The position numbers were made by a program, and so were the translations under genes. A DNA stretch of 64,000 nucleotides, taken from the NCBI GenBank assembly GCA_001510575.1, contig LNGK01000007.1:1420151-1484150 (forward strand). The letters are read 5' to 3'. The number at the start of each line of letters is the position of its first letter. Within the stretch, counting starts at the first letter, position 1. Positions 1 to 11,080 of this stretch are shown here, piece by piece. The notes under the pieces were generated by a model that was given only the letters and a program-made list of their open reading frames with translations, did not search any database and had not been told where the DNA came from. The DNA comes from Knoxdaviesia capensis. Taxonomy: Eukaryota > Ascomycota > Sordariomycetes > Microascales > Gondwanamycetaceae.

Positions 1-1000
1 CTAACGCTTTTCTAGCAACCAGTGAGACACGGGGACTTTGCGCTGGAATCAGGTAAAGGCAGCCAAGACAATGGGACCGGACCGGGGCCCCGGCGCGTCT
101 GACGGAGCGCGCGGCGGCTGTATACTGGCCGCTTGCCGTCCGAGACTCAGACCCGATAGACCTCGTCCGGCGTTCCCGACACCGATTAGAGCCGGGGGAA
201 GCTTTGCAAGCTCCCCGCCACGGATGGATGCGCAACGCTCGATCCCAAGGGGCATCCAGAACTGCACAGCCAAGCGAGCCACTCCGGGTCTCCTCGTCCC
301 GGCGCGGGTCGTTCGTTGCCTGGAAGCTTCCTTTTTCGGGCCAAGCTTCCGAGACCGGGACTCTGGATCACCCAAACGAAGGAGGACCACGGTTTGCCCG
401 GAGGACCGGCGGGATGACGAGCCTCGATCCGTCCTTAGTTCTCGACAGTTTAGCGTGCTATGTCTCGAGCCACCTGGAAAAACAGCTGGCGCTGGGGCGT
501 CTCGGTATCGCCAGCCGGTGCCGACCGGAAGTCCAGGCTCTCGGCAGGGCCGCAGATCACAGCTCTTTACGCAGTCAGCAGTTGGGCTGGCTACTCGGGC
601 GTGTCCCAAAGATGCGGATATTACCCGGGGGGGCACCCAATCGACGTACCGCCGAGAGAGCCCCCGGCCATAGCATAGCGCGAGCAGACACAGCCATCGG
701 GCTGGTGGCCTATGGGCCGGAACCAGCCGGGTCCGGGGAGGCGGCTTCCCCTCGGCAGCCCGACTTCAGGGTCTGGCTTCCTCGCAGTCTGGGTTCCGGG
801 AGAATACCTCCTGGCACGCCCAAAGACACGACACAAACTTCCTCCCCAGGACAGGACGGCCTCGAGAGAATGACCGGTTCTTAGGGTTAAACCCGCCCTG
901 CATTCCGCGTCCTGGGGTGGGTGTCGTGGTGTGGCGGGTGAGAGTCTGGATCGGTCGGCGCGTTGTCCGTTCTTTGCGGGCTATAGCTCTTTCTTTTATA

Positions 1001-1204
1001 TTCCTAGATAGAAAAATCATCAACTTTTCTTCCTACCAAGATCTTACCCGTTTGTCCATAGTAGCTGAGCCAAGCTATCCTTCCACCAGCAGTCATTTCT
1101 TGTTTTCCATTCTAGCCATATTTTCCTAGATAGTCATCAACAACTTTCCCACCAACTTACTCCCTACCTTTTTGATAGTCGACGCGATAAAGCTATCCTT
1201 CCAC
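1001..1204 (+). repeat. Diverged direct duplication, about 121-bp period
   Basis: The block starting TTCCTAGATAG at 1001 and ending with AAGCTATCCTTCCAC at 1072-1086 recurs, diverged, from TTCCTAGATAG at 1123 to AAGCTATCCTTCCAC at about 1190-1204. Both copies also contain a TCATCAAC stretch in the same order. Two copies are seen; it is non-coding. Confidence 0.7.
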
Positions 1205-1415
1205 TGACCACGATACCTATCTTCCAACAAGCGTCGCCTCTGGATAGATAGAGTATTTGATTTGAGCAATAAAAAAATTGAATGAAATTGGCCGCCTTTC
1301 TTGCCGGATTTCAGAGCCATGTGTGCTGTGTGTATCTGTGTGTGTGGTTTCCTCGGCCGGGCAAATCCCGGCGGGCGGGCGGGCGGGCGGCGACGATGTG
1401 TGTGAGAATTTCTGC

Positions 1416-1448
<33 letters not shown>

Positions 1449-4400
1449 AACGCCGCCCCCCAAACCGAATTTCGCTATATTTAGCAACCTAGGCCTAGAG
1501 AAGGCAAAACTCTGAGAAGCGACAAGCACGGCTTTCCCTACACACAATCCACGAGGACTTACATGCATGGGCGGTAGACAGACCAGGGCTGATCTGAAGG
1601 ACTCACTGTTCGGTATGGTCCAGTGGTTATTATTAGATGGATTGCTATTCCCCGTATCTTCAGGTGATTATTGGATGGGCCCCCGGGCTGTTGGCGTGGT
1701 CAGCGGTTGACGATGGGAGTGGCCGGCGCGCTGAGGCGGCCGGCCTTCTGCGCTCTAGAGACCCAGGAGCCAATAGATCCAACTTCATCCCAGCATTCTT
1801 TTGATATAATACTCTGCACCATCGAGGAGGTTGTAGGAACCTGCCTTTCCTGGACCACCGCACAAACAACGATGGCGTCAAGAAAGGATAGCCTTCGCGG
1901 GCGGCTAAAGCGCGCGCGAGACGGGGAAGCCCGCCAGTCCGCCACCAGCGTTCAGTCTTTTGTTCTGGTTGAAACAATGACATGGTGCCAAAATTGAACG
2001 CCGGCCGGCCACTCGCTAAAGGCCTCCGGTAGCCGATGCCAAGGGCTTCTTCCCCTCCGAAATGACATCGACGCCATGGATGCCAGCACGACCCCGTGAC
2101 ACACCTTGTCGCGGCCGCGAGGGGCAGAGGGATTCGGCACGGGCTAAGGATGCTACGAGCAAGATGAGATTGATTACTGGCGGGTCGGCAAGGCTCGCAG
2201 AAACGAACCCAAAGGCTGGGATGCCGGATCTCTGATGCCTGATTGGAAGCAGATGCCCAAACCAAACTCGCTCACACAAAGAGGGGGGGAGATATGGAGA
2301 CAGACAGATCCCCACCACACCAAGATCTTCACCAGCGCTCGGACAACCCCAGTGCAAATCACAGAAAATAAACGGCCGACTACGTCACTGACAGCCAGCA
2401 TGCATGCACACACACACACATACAGAAAAGGCGCCAAGCACCGGTGTCTGGGCAGAAATCAGCTGGCCCACAGGGAATGGGGAAACAGAAGCTGGGAGAA
2501 ACAGGGATGTACACTATGCTGTGGGAGGGTGAGTGGAGTGTGATACCGACTACCGCTTCGTCGTCTTCTGCTTCTTCCTGTTCCTCTTCTCGCCAAAGGA
2601 TGCCTCTCTCTGTGTGTAAGTGTGCGTGTATCTCCTCGCTACACCCGATTAACCCACAGAACGCTCGAGAGACTTCGATGCAGCCCTCCCCCCCCTTCAC
2701 ATCACGGCATCACGGGCCAACAGAGGACCAGAAGTGCATGAGGGAGGATGACATGGAAGGTTTGATGGAAGCGTCTTTGTTCGTGACAAGCGAGGTCCCG
2801 AGTCGAAAGGAAGGATTCCTGTATCTCGGATGGAGAGTATGAATGCCGGGTGTCTCTCTGTCTCTCTCTCTCTTTCTTTCTCGCTTCGGGGGGGGGGAGC
2901 ACACACACACATGCCCACTTTACCCGGCCGGGACGACAACAGGTACACACAATACAATGATATCATTGGGAGATCATGGGCAGCCACGAACGCAACTTTG
3001 CCGAAGGCGTGTTCGGGCTAGGAGCGACAGCAGGCGTCGGCGATACATCGCTTCTCAAGATCATGATATTCCCGTTGTCGCCGTTTCGCTTCGGCCTTGT
3101 CCACAGGTGACAGCAGAAAACCTATGACGACGGGCAAAGAAAAAAAAAAAGAAGAAAAAAATCAAAAAAGGTGAGTCCCAAAAGACATTCGCTGTCACAC
3201 TACATGCACCCGATCTCGCGATGCAGCAGCCCGGTATCACAGACAGAAACCACAGACCCAACGGCCCGCCGTCTCACTTCTTTCTAGTTTTCTTTCCTTT
3301 TCTCCCTTGTCTTTCGCTGTGCAACCGTCGCGTAACCAGAGTCATCAGGCCGTATACCGGGATCATAAGGCTTCAAAACCCCACTGCGCAGTGCATGCAT
3401 GCACCCCAAGAAAACATTATGTGGCCTCTGGTATAGTTTGGTCTGCTTCGCCTCATCGCAGCATCAAACACAACGGATGGAGGGAGACCCTTATGCACCG
3501 TCGACAGCCAACCAGGACCGGTTTCTTGTGCAGCAGAACCACAGAACCTCAACTCTATCCACACTGGATGCATTAGCCCTGCATAAAAACGCCAAGAGGG
3601 GTTCATAGGGGCTTGCTACGGTGAGGATAAACGCCCGCTTCTCCGAGTATCGTGGGAGTGAGGGCCGCTCATTCCCGGACGACGCTCGGGAAAGCTGGTT
3701 TACGACAAAAAGAAAACCAGACCGTGGGTCTTCGTTCATTAACACAAGAGAGAAGGTGTGAGTGGTGATAAGAAGCACAATCACACATTCGCCTCCCAAG
3801 GTTCGGTAATGTTGCTTTCCCTCTCTCTCTCTTGGCTACGGAAGAACCTGTGCCTAACAGACTTCCCTCCCCTCCTTCTTGGCCCGCCCGCCCCTCACCA
3901 GAAAGGGAAATATTCTCCTTATGGATTTTTGGTCATTTTCTTCATGTTCACGTCGGTGTATCGTAATAGTTCTCGCAAAAGGTCTCACCCAGGGTGGGAA
4001 CGGAGGGTAGGACTCAAAAAACATGTCGGTTCTTTGGGATATGGGAACCTGTTACGCCTGAGTTTTTTCTAATTTTTTTGCCACCATCAGGGAATTTTCA
4101 CCCAACTTTTGAGAAGGGGTGTGGGTATCCGACTTCCATACTGATTCTTTGAGGACATGATAGGACTTTAGGGAAAACAACAAAACAGATTGGAGAGGAC
4201 CTTGAGCATCTGGGTTTAGGAACACCCATGCCCTGTAAACCTGTCAAGTTTTGGAAGTCATCAAACACTTCAGGGACGAAAAGTGCAGCCTACCGGGCGG
4301 AGAGCTTGGACGATCATCGCCCTGTAAGCCCGCAGTATGTCCCCCTTTGCGTGTAATAGGGAGAAAGTGAGGCCCCCCTCCACTCCAGTCATGGATAGGC

Positions 4401-6112
4401 TGGTCCTCCAATAGCAGCACGCACGCACACACACACCACGTCTTCGGCTCAGCCTTTGGCGATAGTCGGAGGAGACGTACATATATGCACAGTCAACGCC
4501 TGCTCAGCCTCGTCGGTCTCACCTATAACCCAAATAACGCGGGAAAATGGTGCCCAAACAGCCTGTCTAGCGTTCCGTCTGTGGGTTTGTTTCTTTGTGT
4601 GTGTGTGTCCTTTCGCTCTTTCCGATAGGTTTGGGAGATTCCCACCTTTCAGCTAGAGGAGGAGACATGGGATCTGCTGAAAGTTCAGGGGATGTCCTGA
4701 TGGTCTCCCTCCCTGATTATCGCAGAGACATGTCGAATGCAGGGAACATCCTGACTTCCCGACACCGTCAAAGCCTCAAAGCACAGTTAGCCTGCTCGCC
4801 TGATCCCTGAGGACTCTCGCGGCCTTGCTTTTGCTGGTCACGCTGGTCGTTGATCGCGTTTGCTGAAGTCCAACCCGTTGATACATAAGGGAAGCATGAA
4901 CTTCCCGGAGGTACGTACCCTAACTCTCTCGCCTGTCTCACCGGTTCGTCTATGGTATACGGGGACGTGTGGGTGTGCGTGAAGTCATACACCCACGGCC
5001 AGTGAAACCAAACGAGGGGGCAGGAGAGGAGGGGTGTGTCATCGTCTTCCTCCATGTGGCACACACACATTCTCTCTCCTCTCACAACCTCGCTATGATC
5101 CTGATCTCACTTCCCACCACGGCATCTCGCAAGACCAGCCAACGCCCCCCCAAGTGTGGTTTTCCCCGCCCTACGCGTACACCGCTCGACGCCTCCCTCG
5201 CCCACCCACTGTTATAATCTCTCGGGTGTGTGTGTGTGCGCGTGTGCTTCGTTCGGCTTCAGGACCGTTCGTTATCCGGATCAGGAATCATTCTCGTATT
5301 CAAACGAGATCATTTGAAACGGAGACTCGCAGTCAGTCGCCCACCAGGCTGACCACACCCGACACCGCGGTGGACGCGGAATGGCGTGAATCCAGCCAAA
5401 CAGGACGGCTCACGGGTTGAAACCCTCTCGTTCAGCGGTGCCCACCCGCGATGCCATATGACTAAATGAGAAACTCCCCCCCCCGAGAGGCAGAGTACGA
5501 CAAGTTGTGTGTGTCCTTCTCCGAGGAAGGGAGTGAGTGTAAGACACACGAGAGACAAACGCCCCAGGTTTTCTCATGTTTTTCTCTCTCGGCCGGTTTG
5601 GTCACAGTCACATTCTCCAGTGAAACAGCATCTCGGAAAGGACACAAAAGAATAAAAGAAAAATAAAGAAAGAGTCATAGTAGATAGATACTCTCTCTCT
5701 CGGTGGCTTTTCTCTTTCTCTTTGGGGAATGTGATGTGTCCTTTTGCCTTTGTGATACCTTCACAGCCTTCCCGCTTACGCCCCCCCTTTCGTGCCTTCC
5801 CTCCCCTCCTCTTCCGTTCGTTCCTTCCTTGCTCTTCCACCCTCCTTTTTGATACCATCCCGTGTCCGTATTACTACATGTTCCTTTCCTTAGGGTTAGG
5901 CCTCCCGAAACTCGTGATTAAGAAGGTCAGCTCATCATAGACAGCCTCCTTCGTTTAGGACCTGGCTGAGCCGTGTTTCGTCCTGCTTCTATTTCCAGCG
6001 CGGCCGTCACAGTTCGATTTCAACCTCCCACGGACATGTGTAGGTACATCATGATACACGTCTCCCACGCTCAGATGGGCCACGGATTGCGTGACAGACA
6101 GAATCAAGCAAT

Positions 6113-6132
6113 CAAACAAACAAACAAACAAA
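6113..6132. repeat. (CAAA)5 microsatellite
   Basis: Five perfect CAAA units in non-coding DNA upstream of the gene at 7026. Confidence 0.95.
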
Positions 6133-7025
6133 CAACAGAAGAAGAGTCACCAGCTCACTTGATCGCCCCCTCGCTTCGCACACAAATGACACGGAACACG
6201 CACTTTATCTCCAAATAGACAAATACGTCACCGAACCCCAGCCAAACCCTAAGACAGACGCCGCCCCTCTGCCAAGCCGAAAGCCTGCATGTGCATATGC
6301 ACTCACTTTATCGTCTTCCTCTCACACACACACACACCCTTTCTTTCCCGCCATATCTTCACCCTCTGTTCTTCATGCAGAGTGGCGCCCGCGGCTGAAT
6401 CCCGATAGAATGTCATTTCACAGAACTCTCGCCGCCCCATCTCCGATGTCGTCTTTCCCATTCCTCCCCCTCCTCTCTCTCTGCTATAGCCTTGTCTAAG
6501 TCCTTATTTTCAACCTTTTGGAGGGAGTGCTTGAAACTCTGCCCCCCCAAGAATCCCAAGAATCCTCGCTACCAACCTCTGTATCCACATTCCTGCAGAT
6601 CTTGCCCATGATCTCTCTGTCTTCCTTGGTTTGGTCCTTCCTCCCGCACTTATATATCTCTAAGCCTCCTCCCACTGACTTCCTTGTCATTTTCGTTCTT
6701 CTCCCGTTTCATCATCCTCCACCACTTTCACCAGTATCTTCTCTTCATTCTTCGCCTCTAGATTTATATCATCTCCCAGATCTGGTTGTCACTTATTGTA
6801 CATTTTCATCGTCTCTACCTGATCTTGTCTCATCATCTTTGACACCCTGGCTCTTCTGCTTTGCTGCCTAGTTCTCGCCATGGCACCTTGATGTACCGTG
6901 CCGCTTCACCGTGTCTACTATAAATCTCCTCCATCTCCTCCACCGCTTCTGGTCTTGCTCTACGTACGCGTAGCACAGAAATCCAGAGCCTCCCATTCCA
7001 CACATATATATCCCCGTCTTCGTAA

Positions 7026-8168
7026 ATGTTGTCTCTCCGTGACTTCATCTCTGACACCGAGGCCCAGAAGTCCGCCCCAAAGACCATCCCGCCCCCCGTG
7101 TCCAGTTCCACAATGGGCGTCTCGCACACCGACGAGTCGCTCCTCGCCCCGCGCCACATTCCCTGGCCGTCCACCGAGGCCACTATCACCACCTCCGGCT
7201 CAGCTGCCTCCTCGCTGGACCGCTTCGCCCCACACGCCCGCCACGGCGTCCCGGCCTCGGCCTTCGCTGAAGACGACCTGGACAACTGGCTGGACTCGGG
7301 CATCAGCCCGCCGGCCTTCGCTGGAAAGTCGTCCATGGCCCCCTCCAAGGCTGTCGACGAGGACCCGCTGTCGTTCTTCTTGTCGCCGTCGCCTGAGTTC
7401 GGCGCCAACCTGGACTTGTACCACTCCGACCCCAACTACAGCTTCGGCGACAACGACACGCCCGTGCCCGCCGACTTTGACATGGACGACCTCGAGATGG
7501 ACATGGACGCCGGCATCGATACCCCGGCCCGGCGCCACCACGCACACGTCCTACGCAGCGTCAGCCCGTCGTCGTTCCTCTCCTCGACCACCGTCTCGCT
7601 CTCGCGCTCGCCATCGCGCCGCAGCAACCACCACCAGTCCTCGCCGCTCGCCGAACCCCACACACCAAGCCGCACCAGCTACGGCCGGAGCACCACCCAC
7701 CCGGACTTCATCGACGACGATGCGATGGACGAGGACGAAGACGCCGAGGAGGAGGACGACGGCGAGGAGTACATCAACTTTGCGCAGCTGCGGCCCAGCC
7801 CGCCGCCGCGCGCCTCGTCGCCGCGCCACCGCCGGCCGTCGCCGGTGATGCACGACGCGGCTGATGCGGTTGACGACATGCTCGCCGACGAGCAGCACCC
7901 GCGCGCGCTGCCGCCCGCCATGGCCCCCACCGTGCACCGCTCGGCCCTGGTGCGCCGCTCGCACCACGCCGGCGGCCGCTACATCACCCACCCGCGCACC
8001 AAGAGCCACCACAGCCACCAACACCACCAGGCCTACGCCCACAGCTTCCCGCATGTGTGGCGCGAGCCTAGCCCCGATGTGTGGTCGATTGAGGAGGAGG
8101 CGTCCGAGGACGGTGGGGATGAGGCCGCGCGGCAGGTGAAGAAGCGGGTGCGGTTCGTGCTGCCGTGA
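7026..8168 (+). CDS. Disordered acidic protein with C-terminal KKRVRF motif
   Basis: An intact single-exon frame of 380 residues, not assigned to a named family. The sequence is low in complexity: Ser/Pro-rich for most of its length, with an acidic run (DDDAMDEDEDAEEEDDGEEY, about residues 227-247) followed by a short hydrophobic patch INFAQL, then His-rich stretches. The end is more ordered-looking: REPSPDVWSIEEE, an acidic spacer, then KKRVRFVLP at the very C-terminus. KKRVRF fits the RVxF consensus by which many regulators dock on protein phosphatase 1; that role is inference. GC-rich third positions and a long pyrimidine-rich leader support a real gene. The ATG at 7026 is the first of the long frame. 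No membrane segment or signal peptide is visible. The next gene downstream, 2.9 kb away on the same strand, also carries RVxF-like motifs. Confidence 0.8.
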   Translation: MLSLRDFISDTEAQKSAPKTIPPPVSSSTMGVSHTDESLLAPRHIPWPSTEATITTSGSAASSLDRFAPHARHGVPASAFAEDDLDNWLDSGISPPAFAGKSSMAPSKAVDEDPLSFFLSPSPEFGANLDLYHSDPNYSFGDNDTPVPADFDMDDLEMDMDAGIDTPARRHHAHVLRSVSPSSFLSSTTVSLSRSPSRRSNHHQSSPLAEPHTPSRTSYGRSTTHPDFIDDDAMDEDEDAEEEDDGEEYINFAQLRPSPPPRASSPRHRRPSPVMHDAADAVDDMLADEQHPRALPPAMAPTVHRSALVRRSHHAGGRYITHPRTKSHHSHQHHQAYAHSFPHVWREPSPDVWSIEEEASEDGGDEAARQVKKRVRFVLP

Positions 8169-8718
8169 ACTCTCTTCTCCTTCTCTTCTTCTCTTTTTCT
8201 CTCTTATTCTCTTCTCTTGCTCGTTTCTTGACATGGTCTTTCTTTGGTCCATATTCGTCTCTTCTTCTTCATCGTCGTACTGCTTCCGGTACCTTGATTC
8301 CCCCTCCAACTGTTTGTTTGTTAATGACCCTGTTATGTATATACCACCCCCGTGCAGATCCACCGGCGTTTGCTTTTTCTCTTCTCTGTGTCTTTCGGGC
8401 ATTCAGACCTGGCATATTTGGTTTCGCTTCATCGTTGGCTACATTTGGCTTCGCTAAAAAGTCCTGCATCTGACTCCAGACTTCTATTTCTCTTTTTTCT
8501 CCTTTTTTGTTTCATTGGTGTCTTACATATCTGCTCGGTCGCTCTGCTCACGCAGCAACTTGTTCACTTTGCATGTTTCCAGCGGGTACTTTGGGTATAC
8601 CCTGGAACCGGTGTTTGCACTCATGTTTCTGCTGCTTTTCTTTTTCCTCTTCCTTCATGGAATTTGCATCGTTTGGGTCTTTGTCTTGTCGATTTTCTTG
8701 GGATACTCGCTTGTTCCA

Positions 8719-8734
8719 TAGGGTTAGGGTTTAG
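8719..8734 (+). promoter_or_regulatory. Double telomere-like motif (TAGGGTTAGGGTTTAG)
   Basis: Two overlapping copies of the TTAGGG-type unit inside non-coding DNA. In ascomycetes, Tbf1-type Myb factors bind TTAGGG/ARCCCTA sites in promoters; that this copy is bound is inference. Confidence 0.4.
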
Positions 8735-10950
8735 CATCCCTGGGTTGCGGACCTTGATTGAATATCATGGGCTTAACTTCTTTATTTCAATGTCTTGCTG
8801 CCGTGATTGTAGAATGTACATGCTTGTCTCCTTTTCAAGGACTGTAGATTCTCAGTCGACTTTGACTTCTTGCAGGGAAGTGAGTCTACGCAGAAGGAAC
8901 ATGCGTCGGTAGTTGTTGAGGAAGTGAACATAGCAGAGAGCGAGGTCCAAGCATAGTAGATATACATGTCGGCTGGTTTTGATCTGCGCAGTCGCTGATA
9001 CCGTCCTCCAACAGGCATGTAGTTAGTTGACTTGTGGACTAATCTCATCGATCTTCTGGAAGGGCGTGTCCTAAGCATCACCGACCACCTCACACATCAT
9101 GCCCAGTACTGCAGATACGTTCACTTCCGCTCCCACCACAGCCCGCGCAGCGCCGCACCATCACAGCGGCACCTCATCGCGCGGCCTTCCTGGCATTTAC
9201 TCCTCACTTCTTCCACTACTTCTACCTGAGAGCGCCTCGCGTGCAATACCGTCACGCAGCACGTACCCTCAAAACCTACACAAAGTTGAGTGTAAAACCT
9301 GTATGAAAAGAATACTTAGGGCTAGCAACTGAATTAGGGTTGACGTGCATCTGTCCGCTCCTGCCTTCAACACCGAAGGCTCGCTCCTTCCTTCGTTCAT
9401 CTCAAACCGCGTGTGATGCTTTTAAAAATAGGCACAATGCCATTGTACGCGTTCTTTTGACTCATCCCTTGCGTTGTATTTTTTCTTTGACACATGCTTG
9501 GCCCGATGAGGAAACTGCCAGAATAGGGGCAAGTGACTGTCCGAATTTCCTGGTTGATCGTCGACGGAAGGAGGAATTTCACAATCACAGGCACGCTGGA
9601 TTATTCTGATACAAACAGTACAACCGTGTTGGTATTTCTTTTTGTGGCGGTGGGGACTTCCTCTTCCGGACCGAATTTCGTCGTTGGCGGGGAATCCGGG
9701 GTATTGTTTCTCAGGGGTCGGGAGGTTATTTTGACAGGATCTGCGCGGGGAGACTGTGTATACGCGGGGCAAAGGTAGTGAGAGTGTTATCTTATGCTGG
9801 TGATTATAGTGTTGATATTGGGCTTTTGATTGTTTTGTGTGAGCGTGTTTGTGGGATGAAGATTAGGGCTGGGTGAGAGAGTGACGGGACCGAGTGAGTT
9901 GTGATGGTTGCCCCTGAATGTTGGGTTGGGGGTGACGGCTGCAGCTTTGGAGGGTGAGACTACGTAGATGCCGCGAGAAATGGCTGCCAATACTGTTGCA
10001 TTGATCCTGAAGCAATTGTTCGTGTACAATAGACGAGTGACGGCTTGAACAAGCCCCCGTTCCACCACTTTCCCCACGTCCATCTGCGCGATCCTGTCAC
10101 GGCGATTCGAGAACCCCTGATGCTGTCACTGTTGGATTGGAACTTACACAGCCTAGATTAAGATCCGGGGGAAGTGCCTGCGCCTCTTTTCACCTGTATC
10201 CACGGCTATTACTTCTATGCTTATGGAGTGACACTGGATCGTAGTGTCCCACGGGCTGGCTCATATTCAGGGGCTTGGTTCTCTTCCTCCGAGTCGTAGC
10301 AGAGTGTCACTCGTAATTGACCCTCTTTAACTTTTAGCCAGAGACTCGAATGATGGTTGCTCTTGTACCTGAGCTGCTAGGCAAACTCATCTTGCTTGAC
10401 GTCCGATGACCAGTGTATTCTACGGCATTCCCAAGATCGCTACGATCTCGATCCTGATGCCGTCCCATACACAGACTCTCACGCTTGGAAGCATCTCATC
10501 TCCTCTCTCTGATCTGGTGGAATTGCCTATTGCGTATTTGATTGGAATTACCTGTTCCGGTCGTTTCTGAAAGTTACCCCTTTTTCTGATTTTATGTTGT
10601 ATTTCACAGAATTTCCATTCTCGTCGCGCACCTTCCTCTCAAACTACCCCTTTTACAGAAGAGGAAAGCTCCTTCCAAACTATGCAGTCCCATTATGGCA
10701 TATCGTCCTCCCTGGGCACAAATTTTGCTGAATTTTGACTGGTTCCTTCCGCCATGTCGTCGTTTTGCCGGCGATTACGCGCATCACCGCCCGGTTATTG
10801 CCCGATCCGGAGCATCACCGTCGCTCCTTCCCGGCGCCGGCTTGTCGCTCCTTCCGTAACGGCGTGCCTTTCTGATCGTAAACAACAGAAATGGGCAATT
10901 TCCATTCTGCCCGTTGTTCATCCCTTCCCCAGTTACTGATTGTCCTGGGC

Positions 10951-10957
10951 TATAAAG
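10951..10957 (+). promoter_or_regulatory. TATA-like box upstream of the SILK/RVxF protein gene
   Basis: TATAAAG lies 124 bp before the ATG at 11081 and is followed by a long C/T tract, the usual arrangement of a TATA-containing fungal core promoter. It suggests a transcript start near 10980-11040 and supports the ATG chosen. Confidence 0.5.
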
Positions 10958-11080
10958 TTTTGTCCTCCCCTCCGTCCTTCTCAAATTTTTTCTTCCTCCT
11001 TCTTTCCCCAGATTCTATCTGCCCTGCCATTTTTTGCCTACTTGACCATCAACTCAAATTGATTTTCAACCACCGCAACA

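Larger units (their letters stand above)
1..7025. other. Non-coding region upstream of the first gene
   Basis: About 7 kb without a supportable gene. Open frames in the first 900 bases exist in several overlapping frames, as expected from high GC and few stops, and none resembles a known family. The stretch holds a diverged 121-bp direct duplication (1001-1204), a GGGC tetranucleotide run (1371-1390), a long T/C tract (about 1411-1448), CT runs near 2850-2885, a CAAA run (6113-6132) and telomere-like motifs at 881-890, 5891-5899 and 6245-6252. The last 600 bases are strongly pyrimidine-rich, as is usual for a fungal promoter and leader, and probably belong to the gene starting at 7026. Confidence 0.6.
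8169..11080. other. Non-coding region between two disordered-protein genes
   Basis: About 2.9 kb. The first part (8169-8900) is T/C-rich and probably the 3' untranslated region of the upstream gene; the open frame at 8352-8912 reads as hydrophobic low-complexity sequence typical of T-rich DNA and I do not call it a gene. A telomere-like double motif sits at 8719-8734 and a single one at 9333-9341. The last 330 bases (10750-11080) look like a promoter: a GC-rich block, a TATA-like TATAAAG at 10951-10957 and a pyrimidine tract leading to the ATG at 11081. Confidence 0.6.

Noticed and set aside
38..884. Overlapping open frames of 195-226 residues near the window start
   Set aside because: Several frames on both strands are open at once in GC-rich DNA, none has a recognisable motif, and no promoter or splice context supports one of them.
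6898..8402. Long frames overlapping the gene at 7026 (316 residues in another frame, 283 residues antisense)
   Set aside because: They are Arg/Pro/Ala-rich shadows of a GC-rich coding exon; the chosen frame alone has a balanced composition and natural motifs.
8352..8912. 186-residue frame with many hydrophobic residues after the first gene
   Set aside because: The T/C-rich DNA explains the Phe/Leu/Ser content; there is no domain and it lies in a likely 3' untranslated region.
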